Assembly: GCF_034347385.1 (NCBI RefSeq)
Contig: NZ_CP133777.1
Location: forward strand, 1,674,001 to 1,738,000
Direction of reading: 5' to 3'
DNA length: 64,000 nt
DNA from: Actimicrobium sp. CCC2.4
GTDB lineage: Bacteria > Pseudomonadota > Gammaproteobacteria > Burkholderiales > Burkholderiaceae_D
Positions 8,670-19,579 of this stretch are shown in pieces. Under the pieces are notes generated by a model, which saw only the letters and a program-made list of their open reading frames with translations, made no database searches and was not told the origin of the DNA. Both the position numbers and the translations under genes were made by a program. Numbering within the stretch: the stretch's first letter is position 1; the number at the start of each line of letters is the position of its first letter.

Positions 8670-11600
8670 ATGAATCCGTCACGTCCCTTCATCGAGCGCC
8701 CGGTAGCGACCGCACTGCTGATGGTTGCCATCGTGCTGACCGGCATCGTCGGCTTCCGTTTCCTGCCGCTGTCGGCCTTGCCGCAAGTCGATTTCCCGAC
8801 CATTCAGGTGCAAACGCTGTATCCGGGCGGCAGTCCCGAAGTGATGGGCCAGACCGTGACCGCGCCGCTGGAGCGCCAGTTCGGCCAGATGTCCGGTCTC
8901 GAGCGCATGAGTTCGACCAGCGCCGCTGGCGTCTCGATCATCACCTTGCAATTCGGCCTTGGCCAGACCCTCGATGTGGCCGAGCAGGAAGTGCAGGCCG
9001 CCATCAATGCCGGCGGTTCGCTGCTGCCGGCCGACCTGCCGGCACCGCCGGTCTACGCCAAGATCAATCCGGCCGACGCGCCGGTGCTGACGCTGGCAAT
9101 CACGTCCGATACGCTGCCGCTGACCGAAGTCCAGAATCTGGTCAATACCCGGCTGGCGCTGAAGATCAGTCAGGTCGACGGCGTCGGGCTGGTCTCGCTG
9201 GCGGGTGGCCAGCGGCCGGCGGTGCGCATCCAGGCCGACACCGCCGCGCTGGCGTCGTACGGCCTCGGCCTCGACACCTTGCGCACCGCGATTGCCGCGG
9301 CCAACGCCAACAGCGCGAAGGGCAGCTTTGACGGACCGTCGCGCTCCTACACGATCAATGCCAATGACCAGTTGCTGGCCGCCGACGATTACCGCAAGCT
9401 GATCGTGGCCTACAAGAACGGCGCGCCGGTGCGGCTGACCAATGTCGCGCAGGTCGTCAACAGCGCCGAGAACATCCGGCTCGGTGCCTGGTCCGGTCTG
9501 CATCCGGCCATCATCCTCAATGTCCAGCGTCAGCCCGGCGCCAACGTCATCGCCACCGTCGATGCGATCAAGCAGCGTCTGCCCGAATTACAAGCCGGCC
9601 TGCCGTCCACCCTGAAAGTGGCCGTGCTGAGCGACCGCACCACCGGCATCCGCTCGTCGGTCGCGCATGTCCAGACCGAACTGCTGCTGGCCGTGCTGCT
9701 GGTGGTGCTGGTGATTTTTGCCTTCCTGCGCGACTGGCGCGCGACCATCATTGCCAGCCTGGCCGTGCCGATTTCATTGATCGGCAGTTGTGGCGCGATG
9801 TACCTGCTCGGCTATAGCCTGAACAATCTGAGCCTGATGGCGCTGACGATCGCGACCGGCTTCGTGGTCGATGACGCGATCGTGATGATCGAAAATATCG
9901 CGCGCTACCTGGAAGAAGGCGAGAGCGCGATGGCGGCCGCACTGAAGGGCGCGGCGCAGATCGGCTTCACGATTATTTCGCTGACGGTGTCGCTCATTGC
10001 GGTGCTGATCCCGCTGCTGTTCATGGGCGATGTGGTGGGGCGGCTGTTCCGCGAATTCGCGGTCACGCTGTCGATCACGATCCTGATTTCAGCGGTGGTA
10101 TCGCTGACATTGGTGCCGATGATGTCGGCGCGCTGGCTCAAACCACAGGTCAAGAGTGACGCGCCAGCGGGCCGCCTGCAGCGGTTTTCCGACGACGTGA
10201 TGGTGCGCTACGACCGCGGCCTGCGCTGGGTGCTGGTGCACCAGACGCTGACGCTGCTGGTGGCAGCGGCGACGCTGGCGTTGACGGTGGCGCTGTACAT
10301 GGTGATTCCGAAGGGCCTGTTCCCGACCCAGGATACCGGCCAGCTACAAGCGCGCATCGAAGCGGCGCAAACGGTGTCGTACACGCGCATGGCGCAATTG
10401 CAGCAAGAAGCAGCGGCGGCGATCCTCGAAGATCCCGATGTCGCGAGTCTCAGTTCGCTGGTCGGTGTCGATGCCGCGCGCAACACGATGCTGCACACCG
10501 GCAGCATGCTGATCAACCTCAAGCGCGATCGCGCCGGTTCGCAGGCCGACACGATGACGCGCCTGCGCGAACGGGTCGGCAAGGTCGCCGGCGTGACGAT
10601 TTATCTGCAGCCCACCCAGGACCTGACTATCGATGCCGAAACCGGACCGACCCAGTATCGCGTCTCGCTGGAAGCCGCCGATACCGCCAGCGTGATCAAG
10701 TGGGCCGACAAGCTGACGCAGCAACTGAAGCGCCAGCCGGAATTGAACAACGTCGTGTCCGACGCCAACGCCACCGGTCTGGCGGTCTTTATCGACATCG
10801 ATCGCGACAGTGCGGCGCGGCTCTCGATCAGCGCTGCAGCCATCGATGATGCGCTTTACAGCGCCTTCGGCCAGCGCATCGTCTCGACGATTTTTACCGA
10901 GACCAACCAGTACCGCGTGATCCTCGAAGCCCGTCCCGATACGCTGACCACGCCGGCCCAGCTGGGCGACCTGCAACTGCGCACAGCCTCCGGCAAATCG
11001 ACGCCGCTGTCGGCGATTGCCACCATCACCGAGCGACAGTCGCCGCTGCAGATCACGCACGTCGCGCAGTTTCCGGCGACCACGCTGGGTTTCGACACGG
11101 CCGCCGGCGTCTCGCTGGGCAAGTCGGTTGACGTGATCCGGCAGGCCGCGCTCGACATCCAATTGCCGGCGTCGGTGACGATGACTTTCCTCGGTGCGGC
11201 CGGTGCGTACCAGTCGTCGCTGAGCAGCCAGTTGTGGCTGATCCTGGCGGCGCTGGTGTGCGTCTACATCGTCCTTGGCGTGCTGTACGAAAGTTATATC
11301 CATCCGCTGACGATCCTGTCGACGCTGCCGTCGGCCGGTGTCGGTGCGTTGCTGGCGCTGATGATCAGCGGTTCCGGACTGGGCGTGATCGGCATCATCG
11401 GCATCATCCTGCTGATCGGTATCGTCAAGAAAAACGCGATCATGATGATCGACTTCGCCATCGAAGCCGAGCGCCAGCAGGGCATGTCGGCGCAACAGGC
11501 AATCCATCAGTCGGCGCTGCTGCGCTTCCGTCCCATCCTGATGACCACGCTGGCGGCGCTGTTTGCGGCCGTCCCGCTGATGCTGGGCTGGGGCGACGGT

Positions 11601-11753
11601 GCCGAGTTGCGCCGCCCGCTCGGCCTGGCGATTTTCGGCGGGCTGATCGTCAGTCAAGTACTGACGCTGTTCACGACGCCGGTGATTTATCTGGCCTTTG
11701 ACCGGCTGTCGCAACGGCTGTCTGGCCGCCACCGTCAGGCGGAGCCCGCGTGA
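8670..11753 (+). CDS. mdtB: RND multidrug efflux permease, MdtB-like
   Basis: This is an inner-membrane proton-driven exporter of the HAE1 RND family. The ATG at 8670 ([20 protein letters not shown]) follows AAGGA and gives 1027 residues, the usual size. Landmarks are [11 protein letters not shown] after TM1, the [14 protein letters not shown] segment in TM4 with the paired aspartates of proton relay, [12 protein letters not shown], and the TM10-11 segment [18 protein letters not shown]. It lies 16 bases after mdtA and overlaps the next pump gene by GTGA. Two adjacent, related pumps suggest an MdtB2C-type heterotrimer. Confidence 0.93.
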   Translation: MNPSRPFIERPVATALLMVAIVLTGIVGFRFLPLSALPQVDFPTIQVQTLYPGGSPEVMGQTVTAPLERQFGQMSGLERMSSTSAAGVSIITLQFGLGQTLDVAEQEVQAAINAGGSLLPADLPAPPVYAKINPADAPVLTLAITSDTLPLTEVQNLVNTRLALKISQVDGVGLVSLAGGQRPAVRIQADTAALASYGLGLDTLRTAIAAANANSAKGSFDGPSRSYTINANDQLLAADDYRKLIVAYKNGAPVRLTNVAQVVNSAENIRLGAWSGLHPAIILNVQRQPGANVIATVDAIKQRLPELQAGLPSTLKVAVLSDRTTGIRSSVAHVQTELLLAVLLVVLVIFAFLRDWRATIIASLAVPISLIGSCGAMYLLGYSLNNLSLMALTIATGFVVDDAIVMIENIARYLEEGESAMAAALKGAAQIGFTIISLTVSLIAVLIPLLFMGDVVGRLFREFAVTLSITILISAVVSLTLVPMMSARWLKPQVKSDAPAGRLQRFSDDVMVRYDRGLRWVLVHQTLTLLVAAATLALTVALYMVIPKGLFPTQDTGQLQARIEAAQTVSYTRMAQLQQEAAAAILEDPDVASLSSLVGVDAARNTMLHTGSMLINLKRDRAGSQADTMTRLRERVGKVAGVTIYLQPTQDLTIDAETGPTQYRVSLEAADTASVIKWADKLTQQLKRQPELNNVVSDANATGLAVFIDIDRDSAARLSISAAAIDDALYSAFGQRIVSTIFTETNQYRVILEARPDTLTTPAQLGDLQLRTASGKSTPLSAIATITERQSPLQITHVAQFPATTLGFDTAAGVSLGKSVDVIRQAALDIQLPASVTMTFLGAAGAYQSSLSSQLWLILAALVCVYIVLGVLYESYIHPLTILSTLPSAGVGALLALMISGSGLGVIGIIGIILLIGIVKKNAIMMIDFAIEAERQQGMSAQQAIHQSALLRFRPILMTTLAALFAAVPLMLGWGDGAELRRPLGLAIFGGLIVSQVLTLFTTPVIYLAFDRLSQRLSGRHRQAEPA

Positions 11754-14700
11754 ACCTGTCGGCACCGTTTGTCCGGCGACCGGTCGCCACTGTCCTGCTG
11801 ACGGTCGGCATCGCGCTGGCCGGAATAGGCGCGTTCTTCGTGCTGCCGGTGGCACCACTGCCGCAGGTTGATTTTCCGAATATTTCGGTGAGTGCTTCGC
11901 TGCCCGGTGCCAGTCCCGAAACCATGGCGTCGAGCGTGGCGACGCCGCTCGAGCGCCGCCTCGGCGTCATCGCCGGCGTCAATGAAATGACCTCGCGCAG
12001 CAGTACCGGATCGACCCGCATCAATTTGCAGTTCGACCTGAACCGCAAGATCGACGCCGCCGCGCGCGAAGTGCAGGCCGCGATCAGTGCCTCGCGCGTT
12101 GACCTGCCGGCGACACTGCGCAGCAACCCGACCTACCGCAAGGCCAATCCGGCCGATGCACCGATCATGATTCTGGCGCTGACCTCGCCGACGCTTTCGC
12201 CCGGTCAGATCTATGACGCGGTCTCGAATGTGGTGCAGCAAAAATTGGCGCAAGTGCAGGGTGTGGGCGATGTCGAACTCGGTGGCGGTTCGCTGCCGGC
12301 GGTGCGCGTCGAACTGCTGCCGTATGCGCTCAACAAATACGGCGTCAGCATGGAAGACGTGCGCGCCGCAATTCAGGCCAGCACGGCCAACCGGCCGAAA
12401 GGAACGATAGAAGGCGACGAGCGGCGCCTGCAGATTTACACGCCGGCTGGCGGTCGCACTGCGGCCGATTACCGCTCGCTGGTGGTGGGCTGGCGCAGCA
12501 GCGCGGCGATCCGGCTCGACGATGTCGCCGAGGTGGTCGATGGTGTCGAGAACACCAATACGCTGGGCCTGTTCAATGGCAAGCCGGCCGTGGTGGTGCT
12601 GTTGCGCAAGCAGCCCGGTGCCAACGTGATCGAAACCGTCGATGGCATCCGCGATTTGCTGCCGGAATTGCAGGAACAATTACCATCGGGTATCGACATG
12701 CAGGTGGCGTCCGACAGCACCAATTCGATACGCGCGTCGCTGCATGAAATTGAAGTCACGCTGCTCATTTCGATCGCGCTGGTGGTGCTGGTGGTCAGCG
12801 CGTTCCTGCGCAACGTGCGCGCCACCATCATTCCGGCGGTGGCCACCATCGTGTCCTTGCTGGGCACGTTTGGCGTGATGTATCTGCTCGGCTTTTCATT
12901 GAACAACCTGAGCCTGATGGCGCTGACGGTGGCGACCGGTTTCGTCGTCGATGACGCCATCGTCGTGCTCGAAAATACCGCGCGCCATATCGAGGCCGGC
13001 ATGGGCCGGATGGAAGCGGCACTGCTGGGTGCGCGCGAGGTCGGCTTCACGGTGCTGTCGATTAGCGTGTCATTGGTGGCGGTGTTCATTCCGTTGCTGT
13101 TCATGGGTGGGCAGGTCGGCCGCTTGTTCCGTGAATTCGCGGTGACACTGTCGGCTGCCGTGATGATTTCGCTGGTCATTTCGCTGACCACGACGCCGAT
13201 GATGTGTGCATGGCTGCTGAAGCCGCATGATCCGGCACGCAAGCCGGGGCGTTTGGCACGCGCTTTCGAAAACGGCTTCAACCGCATCCACAAAATGTAC
13301 GAGCACAGCCTTGACTGGGCCTTGCATGCACCGGCGCTGGTGATGCTGATCCTGGTCGGCGCGATCGGCCTGAACGTGTACCTGTTCATCGTCGCGCCCA
13401 AGGGCTTTTTTCCGCAGCAGGATACCGGCCGGCTCAATGGCGGCTTGCGCGCCGACCAGAGCATTTCGCCGACCGCAATCAAAGAAAAGTTACGCGCGCT
13501 GGTGGACGTGATTCAGCGTGATCCGGCAGTCGCCACGGTGGTCGGATTTACCGGCGGCAGCCGCGCCGGTGGCGGCTTCCTGTTCGTTAACCTGAAACCG
13601 GTCGGCGAACGCAAGGACGGCGGCCAGGCAGTCATTGCGCGGCTGCGGCCGCAGCTGGCGAAGATCACCGGCGTGAGCCTGTACCTCAACCCGGTGCAGG
13701 ATTTCCGGATGGGCGGCAGGTCGTCGAACTCTACCTACCAGTACACCCTCAAGAGCGACAATCTCGCTGATCTGAAAGTCTGGGCCACCAGGCTGGGCGA
13801 GGCAATGAAGCTACAACCGGCCCTGATCGACGTCGATACCGACCAGGAAGAAAACGGCGTCGAGACCTATGTCAAGATCGACCACGACGCCGCCTCCCGG
13901 CTCGGCTTGACTTCGCGCGATGTCTCCAACGCGCTGTACAACGGCTTCGGCCAGCGCCAGGTCGCGACCATCTATTCCGAGCTGAACCAGTACAAGGTCG
14001 TGATGGAAGTGGCACCGCGTTTTGCACGAAGTCCGCAGGCGCTCAACGACGTGTATGTGCCGGCGCGCGGGCTGGTTTCGACCGGTACTGCCGCGACTGC
14101 GGCCGGCAGCACGACCACCTCGGCGCTGGGCAGTAACCCCGGCCTGCGCGACCAGTCCACCGGTTCGGCGCTCAGCGGCACGGCAACGCGCATGGTGCCG
14201 CTGGCGGCCATCGCCAGTTTTGCCGAAGGGTCGACACCTACCTCGATCAGCCATCAGGATGCCGAACTCGCGACCACGGTCTCGTTCAATCTGACCGACG
14301 GCTTCACGCTGGCCGATGGCCAGGATGCGGTGCGCCAGGCCGAGGCCGATATCGGCATGCCGACCAACGTACGCGGCAGTTTTGAAGGCAGCGCGCGTGC
14401 CGCGCAGGAATCGCAGAATGAGCAACCGCTGCTGATCCTCGCCGCGCTGGTGGTGATTTACCTCGTGCTGGGCATGCTGTACGAAAGCCTGATCCATCCG
14501 ATCACGGTGCTGTCGACGCTGCCATCGGCCGGGGTCGGCGCGATCCTGGCGCTGCTGCTGTTCAACATGGAGTTTTCGCTCATCGCGCTGATCGGCGTGT
14601 TCCTGCTGCTCGGCATCGTCAAGAAGAACGCCATCCTGATCATCGACTTTGCACTCGAAGCCCAGCGCAGCCGCAACTTGTCAGCCTTTGATGCGGTGCG

Positions 14701-14944
14701 CGAAGCCTGCCTGCTGCGCTTCCGGCCTATCCTGATGACGACGCTGGCCGCCGCGCTGGGTGCGCTGCCGCTGGCGATCGGTTTTGGCGAAGGGTCCGAA
14801 CTGCGCCAGCCGCTCGGCGTCGCCATCATCGGCGGGCTGCTCGCCAGCCAGGTATTGACGCTGCTGACCACGCCGGTGGTCTACGTTCTGCTCGACAAAT
14901 TACGCCACCGCCGCGCACCAGCGCCGCTGGCCATCCAACCATGA
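11750..14944 (+). CDS. mdtC: RND multidrug efflux permease, MdtC-like
   Basis: This is the second RND permease of the operon, 1064 residues, starting with GTG at 11750 inside the mdtB stop (GTGA). It has the same landmarks as its neighbour: [28 protein letters not shown] and [18 protein letters not shown]. About residues 773-813 hold a Ser/Thr/Ala/Gly-rich stretch ([16 protein letters not shown] and following) before VPLAAIASF, in the periplasmic porter/docking part. The MdtB-like pump has no counterpart to this stretch. It overlaps the OMF gene by ATGA. Confidence 0.93.
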   Translation: MNLSAPFVRRPVATVLLTVGIALAGIGAFFVLPVAPLPQVDFPNISVSASLPGASPETMASSVATPLERRLGVIAGVNEMTSRSSTGSTRINLQFDLNRKIDAAAREVQAAISASRVDLPATLRSNPTYRKANPADAPIMILALTSPTLSPGQIYDAVSNVVQQKLAQVQGVGDVELGGGSLPAVRVELLPYALNKYGVSMEDVRAAIQASTANRPKGTIEGDERRLQIYTPAGGRTAADYRSLVVGWRSSAAIRLDDVAEVVDGVENTNTLGLFNGKPAVVVLLRKQPGANVIETVDGIRDLLPELQEQLPSGIDMQVASDSTNSIRASLHEIEVTLLISIALVVLVVSAFLRNVRATIIPAVATIVSLLGTFGVMYLLGFSLNNLSLMALTVATGFVVDDAIVVLENTARHIEAGMGRMEAALLGAREVGFTVLSISVSLVAVFIPLLFMGGQVGRLFREFAVTLSAAVMISLVISLTTTPMMCAWLLKPHDPARKPGRLARAFENGFNRIHKMYEHSLDWALHAPALVMLILVGAIGLNVYLFIVAPKGFFPQQDTGRLNGGLRADQSISPTAIKEKLRALVDVIQRDPAVATVVGFTGGSRAGGGFLFVNLKPVGERKDGGQAVIARLRPQLAKITGVSLYLNPVQDFRMGGRSSNSTYQYTLKSDNLADLKVWATRLGEAMKLQPALIDVDTDQEENGVETYVKIDHDAASRLGLTSRDVSNALYNGFGQRQVATIYSELNQYKVVMEVAPRFARSPQALNDVYVPARGLVSTGTAATAAGSTTTSALGSNPGLRDQSTGSALSGTATRMVPLAAIASFAEGSTPTSISHQDAELATTVSFNLTDGFTLADGQDAVRQAEADIGMPTNVRGSFEGSARAAQESQNEQPLLILAALVVIYLVLGMLYESLIHPITVLSTLPSAGVGAILALLLFNMEFSLIALIGVFLLLGIVKKNAILIIDFALEAQRSRNLSAFDAVREACLLRFRPILMTTLAAALGALPLAIGFGEGSELRQPLGVAIIGGLLASQVLTLLTTPVVYVLLDKLRHRRAPAPLAIQP

Positions 14945-16341
14945 GACTGACCATGCACTTACTCCCTCGATCCCGCCGGCTGGCACTTGCCGTGCTGGTT
15001 GCCACTGCCGGCGGTTGCGCTGTCGGCCCGACCTACGAGCAACCGGCGCTGGCGACGCCGGCGGCGTACAAGGAAGTGCCGGGCTGGGTCCGGGCGACGC
15101 CGGCGGACGCGCTCGATCGCGGTACCTGGTGGACGCTATTCGAGGACGCCGGACTCAATGCGCTGGCGGGTCGGGTAGAGGTGTCGAACCAGAATATCGC
15201 CGCTGCAGCGGCCGCTTACGCGCAGGCACGGGCATTGGTGCGCGAACAGCGTGCCGGTCTGTTCCCCGTCGTCAGCCTGGATGGCAGCGGCCGGCGGGCG
15301 GGTGGTGAAGTCACGGGTGCCGGTAGCACCTACCAGGCCAGCGTCGGGACAAGCTGGGAACCCGATGTCTGGGGTCGCCTCGGCCGCACCGTTGATAGCG
15401 CCAGCGCCGGTGCCCAAGCCAGCGCGGCCGATCTGGCATCGGCGCTGCTGGCGGCGCAGGGCGAACTGGCCATCAATTATTTTTCATTACGCCAGACCGA
15501 TGCGCAAAGCGCGCTGTTGCAGTCGACCATCGCGGCGTACCAGCGTTCGCTGGAGATCGCGCAAAACCGCTATCAGGCCGGGGTCGCACCAAAGACCGAT
15601 TTGCTGCAGGCACAAACCCAGCTGGCCAATGCACAGGCCGAACTGGTCGGACTGGAGCGCCAGCGCACCCAGCTCGAACATGCGATTGCGGTACTGGTCG
15701 GACAGGCTCCGGGCAATTTCACGCTGGTGATCGCACCGTGGACGGCGACGCTGCCACAGGTGCCGGTCGGCGTTCCATCGACCTTGCTGCAACGTCGTCC
15801 CGACATTGCCGCAGCCGAACGCCGTGTCGCTGCTGCCAACCAACAGATCGGGATTGCGCAATCGGCGCTGTATCCGAACCTGAACCTGAGCGCCAGTTAC
15901 GGCGTCGGTGCGACCCGCGTGAGCGACCTGTTTTCGGCGTCGACCAGTGTGTGGTCGCTGGGCTTGTCGGCGGCGCAGGTGCTGTTCAATGCCGGCGCCA
16001 CGCGCGCGCGCATCGATGAAGCACAGGCCGCGCAGCAACAGGCTGCCGCGCGTTACCGGCAAACCGTGCTGGTGGCATTTCAGGGTGTTGAGGATCAGCT
16101 GGCGGCGACGCGCGTGCTGATGCAGCAGCAGCCATTACGTGAGCTGGCTTCCCGCGCAGCCGATGAAACCGAAGTGCAGACACTGAACCGTTATCGCGCC
16201 GGCCAGATCGCCTACACCGAAGTCGTTACCGCGCAGGCCAGCGCCTTCAGTGCGCGGCGCGCGCTGGTGCAGCTGGCCTCGGACCGGCAGGTCACGGCGG
16301 TGGCGCTGATCCAGGCGCTGGGCGGCGGCTGGGGGAATTAA
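14941..16341 (+). CDS. RND efflux outer membrane lipoprotein (OprM/NodT family)
   Basis: This is the outer membrane channel for the MdtABC-type pump. The 466 residues begin with a signal peptide and lipobox (TAGGCAVGPTYEQP), so the mature protein starts at Cys26 or so. The family repeat structure is visible: DAGLNALAGRVEVSNQNI, GVAPKTDLLQAQTQLANAQ, LLQRRPDIAAAERRVAAAN and the second-half EVQTLNRYRAGQIAYTEVV. The start overlaps the mdtC stop. The ATG at 14953 is an alternative start. It ends the efflux operon; no terminator is evident before the convergent gene at 16359. Confidence 0.92.
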   Translation: MRLTMHLLPRSRRLALAVLVATAGGCAVGPTYEQPALATPAAYKEVPGWVRATPADALDRGTWWTLFEDAGLNALAGRVEVSNQNIAAAAAAYAQARALVREQRAGLFPVVSLDGSGRRAGGEVTGAGSTYQASVGTSWEPDVWGRLGRTVDSASAGAQASAADLASALLAAQGELAINYFSLRQTDAQSALLQSTIAAYQRSLEIAQNRYQAGVAPKTDLLQAQTQLANAQAELVGLERQRTQLEHAIAVLVGQAPGNFTLVIAPWTATLPQVPVGVPSTLLQRRPDIAAAERRVAAANQQIGIAQSALYPNLNLSASYGVGATRVSDLFSASTSVWSLGLSAAQVLFNAGATRARIDEAQAAQQQAAARYRQTVLVAFQGVEDQLAATRVLMQQQPLRELASRAADETEVQTLNRYRAGQIAYTEVVTAQASAFSARRALVQLASDRQVTAVALIQALGGGWGN

Positions 16342-16358
16342 CCGGCCGGTTGGCAGAA

Positions 16359-18473
16359 TTACTCCGTGGTAGGTGGCGTCGAAAAGCAGTTCACTTTTTG
16401 CAGCATCCTGCGCAAGGCCCGGGGTGTTTGTCGCGGCGGTTCAGGCGGGTCCGGCAACTGCGCTTCTTGCATAGGGCTTGCCAGTGCGGGACTTGCCGCC
16501 GGGCTCTGCTCCTCAAGCGCCGGTGGTGACGTGGACTGATCGCTGGTTTGTGTTCCGATTTGTGTCGGATGTGGAAAGTTCGTGGATGTTTTCAGGTCCT
16601 CGAACTGTTGTCGCAGCTCGATCAACGGCGCAATCTGCCCCCTGAGTTCTTTGATCTCGGTATTCAAGGCGCGGATGACTACCGCCGCTTCTTTTGTATC
16701 GACCGATACCTGCGGGTTGGAATTGCTGCGCCTCATCGAGACGGACGCTTGATTTGATGTCGGCGTACTGTCGACGGCCGAGCCGAATTCGGAGCGTGCC
16801 AAGTTCAACTCGGTTTGTATCCTTCTGATTTCAGCACGCAGACCTTTGGCTGTTTCACGGGCTTCTACTGCATTGCTGTAGCCAATGCGATCGCGGATAT
16901 TCGAGATGGAAACAGCAACGTCTTCGTCGGTGATGGCGCGGTGCCCGCCGGCCTCTTCCAGTACTTTTTCGGAGACGCTGCTGTAGATCCGGTCGCGTAA
17001 TTCGGTGATCTTTGCAATGTTGAGTCGCAACACATTCGGGTCGGACAGCAAGTGCTGGATCACGGGGAGCACCAGATTTTCGAACTTGCGCATTTCCTTG
17101 CGGGCGTCGACGTAAATGCGCTCGTAGGTTTTGTTCAGGATATTGTCCCGCGCTTCAGGTTCGATTGCTGTCAGCAAGGAACGGTAAGCGACCAATGTCT
17201 CGGTCCAGTCCTTATTGGTCGCCGGTGCCAGCGCGTCCGATCCGAACATGATGCGTGCCGAATGCTTGTTCAGAAAATCCGTCCATTCGCCGAGGCGTTC
17301 AGCTTTTTCCGGTCCCGGTAAGCCCCGGCCAACCAGTTGTCTTGCGACCTTGGACCATGAAATATCGAGCACCAGATTCGGATGCCGCTCAAGTAACTTA
17401 TCCATTGCTGCAACGTGTCCCCGCGGCTGAACCACGAAGCGTCCCAGCCCGCCCGCATGGGCCCAGACGATGGTCGTATTCTTGACTTTCTCGTCACCGA
17501 AAAAGTTACTCATGGCATCCAGATATTTCGGTTTTCCGGGCGTGACTTGCCCGGCATCCCAGGTGTCGACATCGGAATGGATGCAGGCGGGCATGTTGGC
17601 GACACCCATGGCGGCCATCAGTTGCTTGGCCGGTTCGATATTGGATCGATAAATCCCTTCGGCGGCCTGGCTTGTGCCCGGCAGTTTTGCCTGTGCCTCT
17701 TCGCCCGCGAACAGGTCTTCGACAAGTTCCTTGGTCAGTGTCAGTTCGCCGGCGCCGGTAAAAATGCCGGGCAGGCGCGACAGTTTCTTGTAGAGGGCGA
17801 TGTCGCAAAAACTGCTACCGAGATGCAGTCCGGTGATCATCGGATCGAGTCGTTCGCGGTGTTCTTTTTTCAGGCTCCGGAATTCATCGGCGGTGGTGTC
17901 ATCGACTTCACTATCGACATTGAGCGAAATTTGACGGGAGACTTCGGAAACCAGTTTCGGTGTCAGTTCCAGTTCGGGCGAGTTGTAGGCCTTGGGAATG
18001 TAGTATTCCTCGCCGCAATGATGCCATTCCGGATCACATATTTCTTTGCAACTTATCTTGACGAGTTTGTCGCCCTGCAGCGAAATGATACTGGTCGGAA
18101 TCGGCATCACGACCGCGTACTTGCAGCCGATCTGATCCATGCGCAAGACCGTTTCTTCGAGCTGAATACCTTTCTGGACATAGTTCCACGGATGGTAATG
18201 GGCGTCGTTATGGGCGGGCACCGTGATCTTTTCGCTCAACATGCTTTCGTTGGCTTTCTCGGCACGCTGGCCCGGCGTGACGCCCATGAAATAGCGCACG
18301 TCGTAGTTAGCGTCCGGTGCCGACGGGTACTCGTACTTTTTGTGCAGCGTACCGGGTTGCCCGGCTTGTTGCGGTTTGCGCGGGCCGCATTCGGCGACGA
18401 TCTGTTGCAATGCGCTGTCCTGTTCGACCAGCGCGATAGCGGCTTTGGCGAAGGTGCTGGAAATTCTTGTCAT
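16359..18473 (-). CDS. Amidohydrolase-fold protein with coiled-coil tail, candidate type III effector
   Basis: I do not recognise a named homologue. The 704-residue protein has a short N-terminal region with the motif ALVEQDSALQQIVAECG (residues 14-30). An amidohydrolase-2-like TIM barrel (about 80-460) follows, with a full set of metal-ligand candidates: His92-Tyr-His94, His217, His299 (CIHSD), His339 (WAHAGG) and Asp413 (GSDA). A helical region (about 480-630) comes next, then a Pro/Ser-rich tail. It starts nine bases after a CesT-like chaperone gene, the usual chaperone-effector order, and its N-terminal motif recurs in a short neighbouring protein. The hydrolase fold is read from motifs; secretion is inferred. 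A cytoplasmic hydrolase remains possible. Confidence 0.6.
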   Translation of the reverse strand: MTRISSTFAKAAIALVEQDSALQQIVAECGPRKPQQAGQPGTLHKKYEYPSAPDANYDVRYFMGVTPGQRAEKANESMLSEKITVPAHNDAHYHPWNYVQKGIQLEETVLRMDQIGCKYAVVMPIPTSIISLQGDKLVKISCKEICDPEWHHCGEEYYIPKAYNSPELELTPKLVSEVSRQISLNVDSEVDDTTADEFRSLKKEHRERLDPMITGLHLGSSFCDIALYKKLSRLPGIFTGAGELTLTKELVEDLFAGEEAQAKLPGTSQAAEGIYRSNIEPAKQLMAAMGVANMPACIHSDVDTWDAGQVTPGKPKYLDAMSNFFGDEKVKNTTIVWAHAGGLGRFVVQPRGHVAAMDKLLERHPNLVLDISWSKVARQLVGRGLPGPEKAERLGEWTDFLNKHSARIMFGSDALAPATNKDWTETLVAYRSLLTAIEPEARDNILNKTYERIYVDARKEMRKFENLVLPVIQHLLSDPNVLRLNIAKITELRDRIYSSVSEKVLEEAGGHRAITDEDVAVSISNIRDRIGYSNAVEARETAKGLRAEIRRIQTELNLARSEFGSAVDSTPTSNQASVSMRRSNSNPQVSVDTKEAAVVIRALNTEIKELRGQIAPLIELRQQFEDLKTSTNFPHPTQIGTQTSDQSTSPPALEEQSPAASPALASPMQEAQLPDPPEPPRQTPRALRRMLQKVNCFSTPPTTE

Positions 18474-18482
18474 GATCAGTTT

Positions 18483-18986
18483 TTAGTAATAAGGAGTGGG
18501 AGTAACGGGGTCGTGGGGCGAGCTATTTTTGCGCGGCAGCGGGGCTAAAAATGCCGGACGACGCATCGGACGCGGCGCGATATTGAGCCGGCCGTCGGCG
18601 TTGTCCGTGCGCCAGTTGCTGACGACATCGACGAGTTTTTTTACTTTACTGATCAGTACATCGGCATGCAGTTTGTCGATCGCCCACGCACTCGCATAAA
18701 CCACATTGCCGGTACGTGAAGAGACACAGTAGGTCGCATTTTGGGTGGGGAATTCAAGGTAATTTTCTTGCAGAAGATGGTAGTAGACCGCCGCTTCGTT
18801 GCCTTTTGGGACTGGTCCGAAGTCAACGAAGAGGGTCACCAGTTCCGCCGGGTTGTTGATGGTTTTTTCAAATGAAAAAACAATATTGTTGATGCTGATC
18901 GCCGCGCCGTCTGCCAGTTTTTCCGGTTCGGGCACGCCAAACGCATCGCCCACGGCACGCATGAGATCAATAAAAGCAGTATTCAT
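18483..18986 (-). CDS. CesT-like type III secretion chaperone (paralogue 1)
   Basis: This is a probable class I chaperone that binds the N-terminus of the adjacent 704-residue protein. The 167 residues follow the CesT/SycE pattern: an N-terminal helix (FIDLMRAVGDAFGVPE), beta strands (SINNIVFSFEK, ELVTLFVDFGPVP), the YYHLLQENYLEF helix, YCVSSRTGNVVYAS, and a C-terminal helix. A Pro-rich tail of about 30 residues is added. It has clear residue-level similarity to the protein at 19580-19981. AGGGA precedes the ATG at 18986. Chaperone identity is by fold pattern, not a named match. Confidence 0.7.
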   Translation of the reverse strand: MNTAFIDLMRAVGDAFGVPEPEKLADGAAISINNIVFSFEKTINNPAELVTLFVDFGPVPKGNEAAVYYHLLQENYLEFPTQNATYCVSSRTGNVVYASAWAIDKLHADVLISKVKKLVDVVSNWRTDNADGRLNIAPRPMRRPAFLAPLPRKNSSPHDPVTPTPYY

Positions 18987-19124
18987 TCTGGTGATCCCTG
19001 TTTGTGGTGTGACAAGCGGTACGGGAGTAGTGCGGGGAGATGCAGGATCGGCCGATTGCGTTTTGCATCACGGGGGCATTTCCCGGGAGAGGCAACGCTG
19101 TTCAGGCCGGTCTTTCATCTCATG

Positions 19125-19325
19125 TCAGACGGGGCCTGGGCGATGGGCATTGGTGTCGTCGGTGGAGGCGGTACAGGGACTGTCGGGCACATCGCGCGGA
19201 TGGTTGTTGCTGCCCTGCGTCGGATCAGTGGAAAACTCGGCGCAGCAGGCGACGAGTTGCTGGAGTGCCTTGTCTTTTTGTACAAGAGCCGTGGCGTGCT
19301 GGGAATATACAGTCGGCGGTTTCAT
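19125..19325 (-). CDS. Short protein sharing the effector N-terminal motif (possible truncated effector)
   Basis: This 66-residue ORF (start at 19325, MKPPTVYSQHATALVQ; frame open to 19373) carries ALVQKDKALQQLVACCA, which aligns without gaps to residues 8-30 of the 704-residue neighbour with 12 of 23 identical residues. The rest is polar and Pro/Ser/Thr-rich, then it stops. It may be a remnant of a second effector reduced to its secretion region, or a small secreted protein. There is no strong ribosome binding site. It lies 138 bases upstream of the first chaperone on the same strand. Confidence 0.5.
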   Translation of the reverse strand: MKPPTVYSQHATALVQKDKALQQLVACCAEFSTDPTQGSNNHPRDVPDSPCTASTDDTNAHRPGPV

Positions 19326-19579
19326 GGCAAATATTCGGAGTTGAACAAGGAAAAAAAGAAATGCATCGATCAAGGGATGGCGATGTACAGCTGCGGGATC
19401 CTGCGCCCAGCGATTGCTCCGGAACGGGCTGGCATTGCACAGGCCATAAGTAACTGCCGGCTTGCATCAGTTCCAAAAAATTTATCCAAAACGGATGGAA
19501 TTTTTGCAGCGGTCTTTCCACTTAACTGCCAGTCACCGGCGCTCGCCAGTCACGCTTTTTTCGGATGGAAGGCATCGCA
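19326..19579. other. Divergent intergenic region of the chaperone/effector island
   Basis: These 254 bases should hold promoters for both arms of the island. They are less GC-rich than neighbouring genes, with A/T runs near 19350 and 19475. I saw no convincing hrp-type box; a GGAAC-like sequence near 19421 is followed at hrp-box spacing by CCATAAG instead of CCACNNA. Confidence 0.35.

Noticed and set aside
19420-19450. hrp-box-like GGAAC...CCATAAG upstream of the second chaperone
   Set aside because: The first half lacks the final C and the second half lacks CCAC, so the match is no better than chance in 250 bases.
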